Source of the DNA: Candidatus Pacearchaeota archaeon | Lineage (GTDB): Archaea > Nanobdellota > Nanobdellia > Pacearchaeales > GW2011-AR1 | Direction of reading: 5' to 3' | Assembly (NCBI GenBank): GCA_015520065.1 | Contig: WAQV01000092.1 | Location: forward strand, 1-5,451 | Length of the DNA stretch: 5,451 nucleotides | Part shown: positions 4,476 to 5,451 of the stretch, in pieces | Layout: each line of letters starts with the position of its first letter | Numbering within the stretch: position 1 is the stretch's first letter | The notes under the pieces: generated by a model | The model's database searches: none | Seen by the model: only the letters and a program-made list of their open reading frames with translations | What the model was told of the DNA's origin: nothing | Program-made: the position numbers and the translations under genes

Positions 4476-5451
4476 TTAGATTATTATAGCTTCTGTTTTT
4501 GTGTCTTTTTCTTCATCAAAGTCTGCAACCAAAGCCTCAGTTGTCAGAACCATAGAAGCAATGCTGGATGCTGACTGAAGAGCATTACGCACAACTTTTG
4601 TAGGGTCTATAACACCAGCTTTAAACAAGTCTTCATAAGTATCAGTTTTTGCGTTGTATCCTATATTTTCTTCTTTTCCTTTAAGCCCTGCAATTACTTC
4701 AGAATCTTCCTTACCGGCATTAATTGCTATTTGTCTTAATGGCCACTCTAAAGCTTTTTTAACAATGTTCACTCCTACTTTTTCATCATTAGTAAGGTTT
4801 TCAGTTTTTTCAAGAATATCTTCTAACTCTTTTGTAGCATGATAAAGCATTAATCCGCCTCCAGGGATTACTCCTTCCTCAACAGCAGCCTGAGTTGCAT
4901 GAAGTGCATCGTCAATCCTCATTTTTTTCTCTTTAAGCTCAGTCTCAGTTGCAGCACCTACATTAATAACAGCGATACCTCCACTCAACTTTCCAAGCCT
5001 TTTTCTTAGATCCTCTTTTTTGTAATCACTATCTTCCTGCTCTATTTGTGATTCAATTTGTTTGATTCTTTTTTCAATATCTTCTTTTTTCCCATGACCT
5101 TCGATAATTATTGTCTCTTCTTTTGTAACCTTTACTTTTTTTGCAGAACCTAAATCCTCAAGTTTTACATCCTCTAGTTTCATATCAAGCTCCTTTGAGA
5201 TTACTTTTCCTCCTGTAAGCACAGCAATATCTTCCAAAAGCTCTTTCTTTTCATCTCCGAATCCAGGAGCTTTAACTGCACATACTTTAAGAGAGCCTCT
5301 TATGAGGTTTATTACAAGAGTTGTTAATGCCTCTCCTTCAATATCATCTGCAATTATCACTAAAGGCCTTCCTTCCTGATTTACTATTTCTAAAACAGGT
5401 ATTAAGTCTTTTATGCTTGAAAGAGTTCTGTCAGTAATTAGTATGTAAGGG
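4476..5451 (-). CDS. groEL: Group I chaperonin GroEL (Hsp60), C-terminal 324 residues (runs off right edge)
   Basis: GroEL forms a double ring that encloses and folds proteins with ATP and a GroES cap. The frame is open to the right edge from the TAA at 4476-4478; about 217 N-terminal residues lie outside. Fragment residue 1 corresponds to about E. coli 218. The apical domain shows LIPVLEIV and GEALTTLVIN, keeping the hydrophobic positions that bind substrate and GroES (E. coli 234, 237, 259, 263, 264). Then come AVKAPGFGD, the coiled GVGAATE-type stretch (here NVGAATETELKEKK) and DDALHATQAAVEEG with the catalytic Asp (fragment 181, E. coli Asp398). PGGG (196-199) and VIDPTKVVRNALQ, with the Asp equivalent to E. 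coli 495, complete the ATP site. These are group I and not thermosome motifs. The tail ends KDTKTEAIII with no Gly-Gly-Met repeat. The GTG at 5360 is an internal Val codon, not the start. GroES is not in the window. Confidence 0.96.
   Translation of the reverse strand, partial: PYILITDRTLSSIKDLIPVLEIVNQEGRPLVIIADDIEGEALTTLVINLIRGSLKVCAVKAPGFGDEKKELLEDIAVLTGGKVISKELDMKLEDVKLEDLGSAKKVKVTKEETIIIEGHGKKEDIEKRIKQIESQIEQEDSDYKKEDLRKRLGKLSGGIAVINVGAATETELKEKKMRIDDALHATQAAVEEGVIPGGGLMLYHATKELEDILEKTENLTNDEKVGVNIVKKALEWPLRQIAINAGKEDSEVIAGLKGKEENIGYNAKTDTYEDLFKAGVIDPTKVVRNALQSASSIASMVLTTEALVADFDEEKDTKTEAIII

Noticed and set aside
4476..5451. Thermosome (group II chaperonin), as first expected for an archaeon
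   Set aside because: The motifs LIPVLE, GEALTTLV, KAPGFGD, DALHAT and GYNAKTDTYEDL are those of group I GroEL.
1..5451. tRNA genes, CRISPR repeats, insertion sequences
   Set aside because: The gaps are all under about 120 bases, with no cloverleaf, regularly spaced repeats, transposase sequence or terminal repeats.

Overview
The window comes from an AT-rich archaeal genome. The strongest evidence is gatE, the archaea-specific glutamyl-tRNA(Gln) amidotransferase subunit. Archaeal TATA-like boxes centred about 25 to 27 bases before the start codon of four genes support this. A bacterial-type (group I) GroEL chaperonin, compact spacing and low GC fit a small-genome lineage of the DPANN kind (Woesearchaeota/Pacearchaeota-like). 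That placement is inference and not shown by any single marker here.

Layout from left to right. An unrecognised protein runs off the left edge (1-369, minus). gatE follows (410-1879, minus), then a Fic-domain protein (1936-2919, minus). A 119-bp divergent promoter region carries two separate inverted repeats. A small two-helix membrane protein of the DUF1003 family lies on the plus strand (3039-3458) and converges, with a 16-base gap, on a CorA-family metal transporter (3475-4371, minus). Last is the C-terminal three-fifths of GroEL (4476 to the right edge, minus). No intergenic stretch exceeds about 120 bases. I see no tRNA, rRNA, CRISPR array or mobile element.

The genes do not form an obvious pathway. 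Each gene whose start is visible appears to have its own core promoter, so this looks like a series of single-gene units and not an operon. Four promoters (unknown gene, gatE, fic, DUF1003) are placed so that transcription should begin at or within a few bases of the start codon, implying leaderless mRNAs. corA is the exception: its best-placed TATA box leaves a leader of about 17 bases holding a Shine-Dalgarno-like AAGGAAG.

Points that most deserve a second look are the GatE that cleanly lacks the AspRS-like (GAD) insertion domain, the group I chaperonin without a Gly-Gly-Met tail in an archaeal context, the paired inverted repeats between fic and DUF1003, and a Fic enzyme with an intact catalytic motif but no recognisable inhibitory motif and an unrecognised C-terminal region. 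I did not find a clear new multi-gene system.
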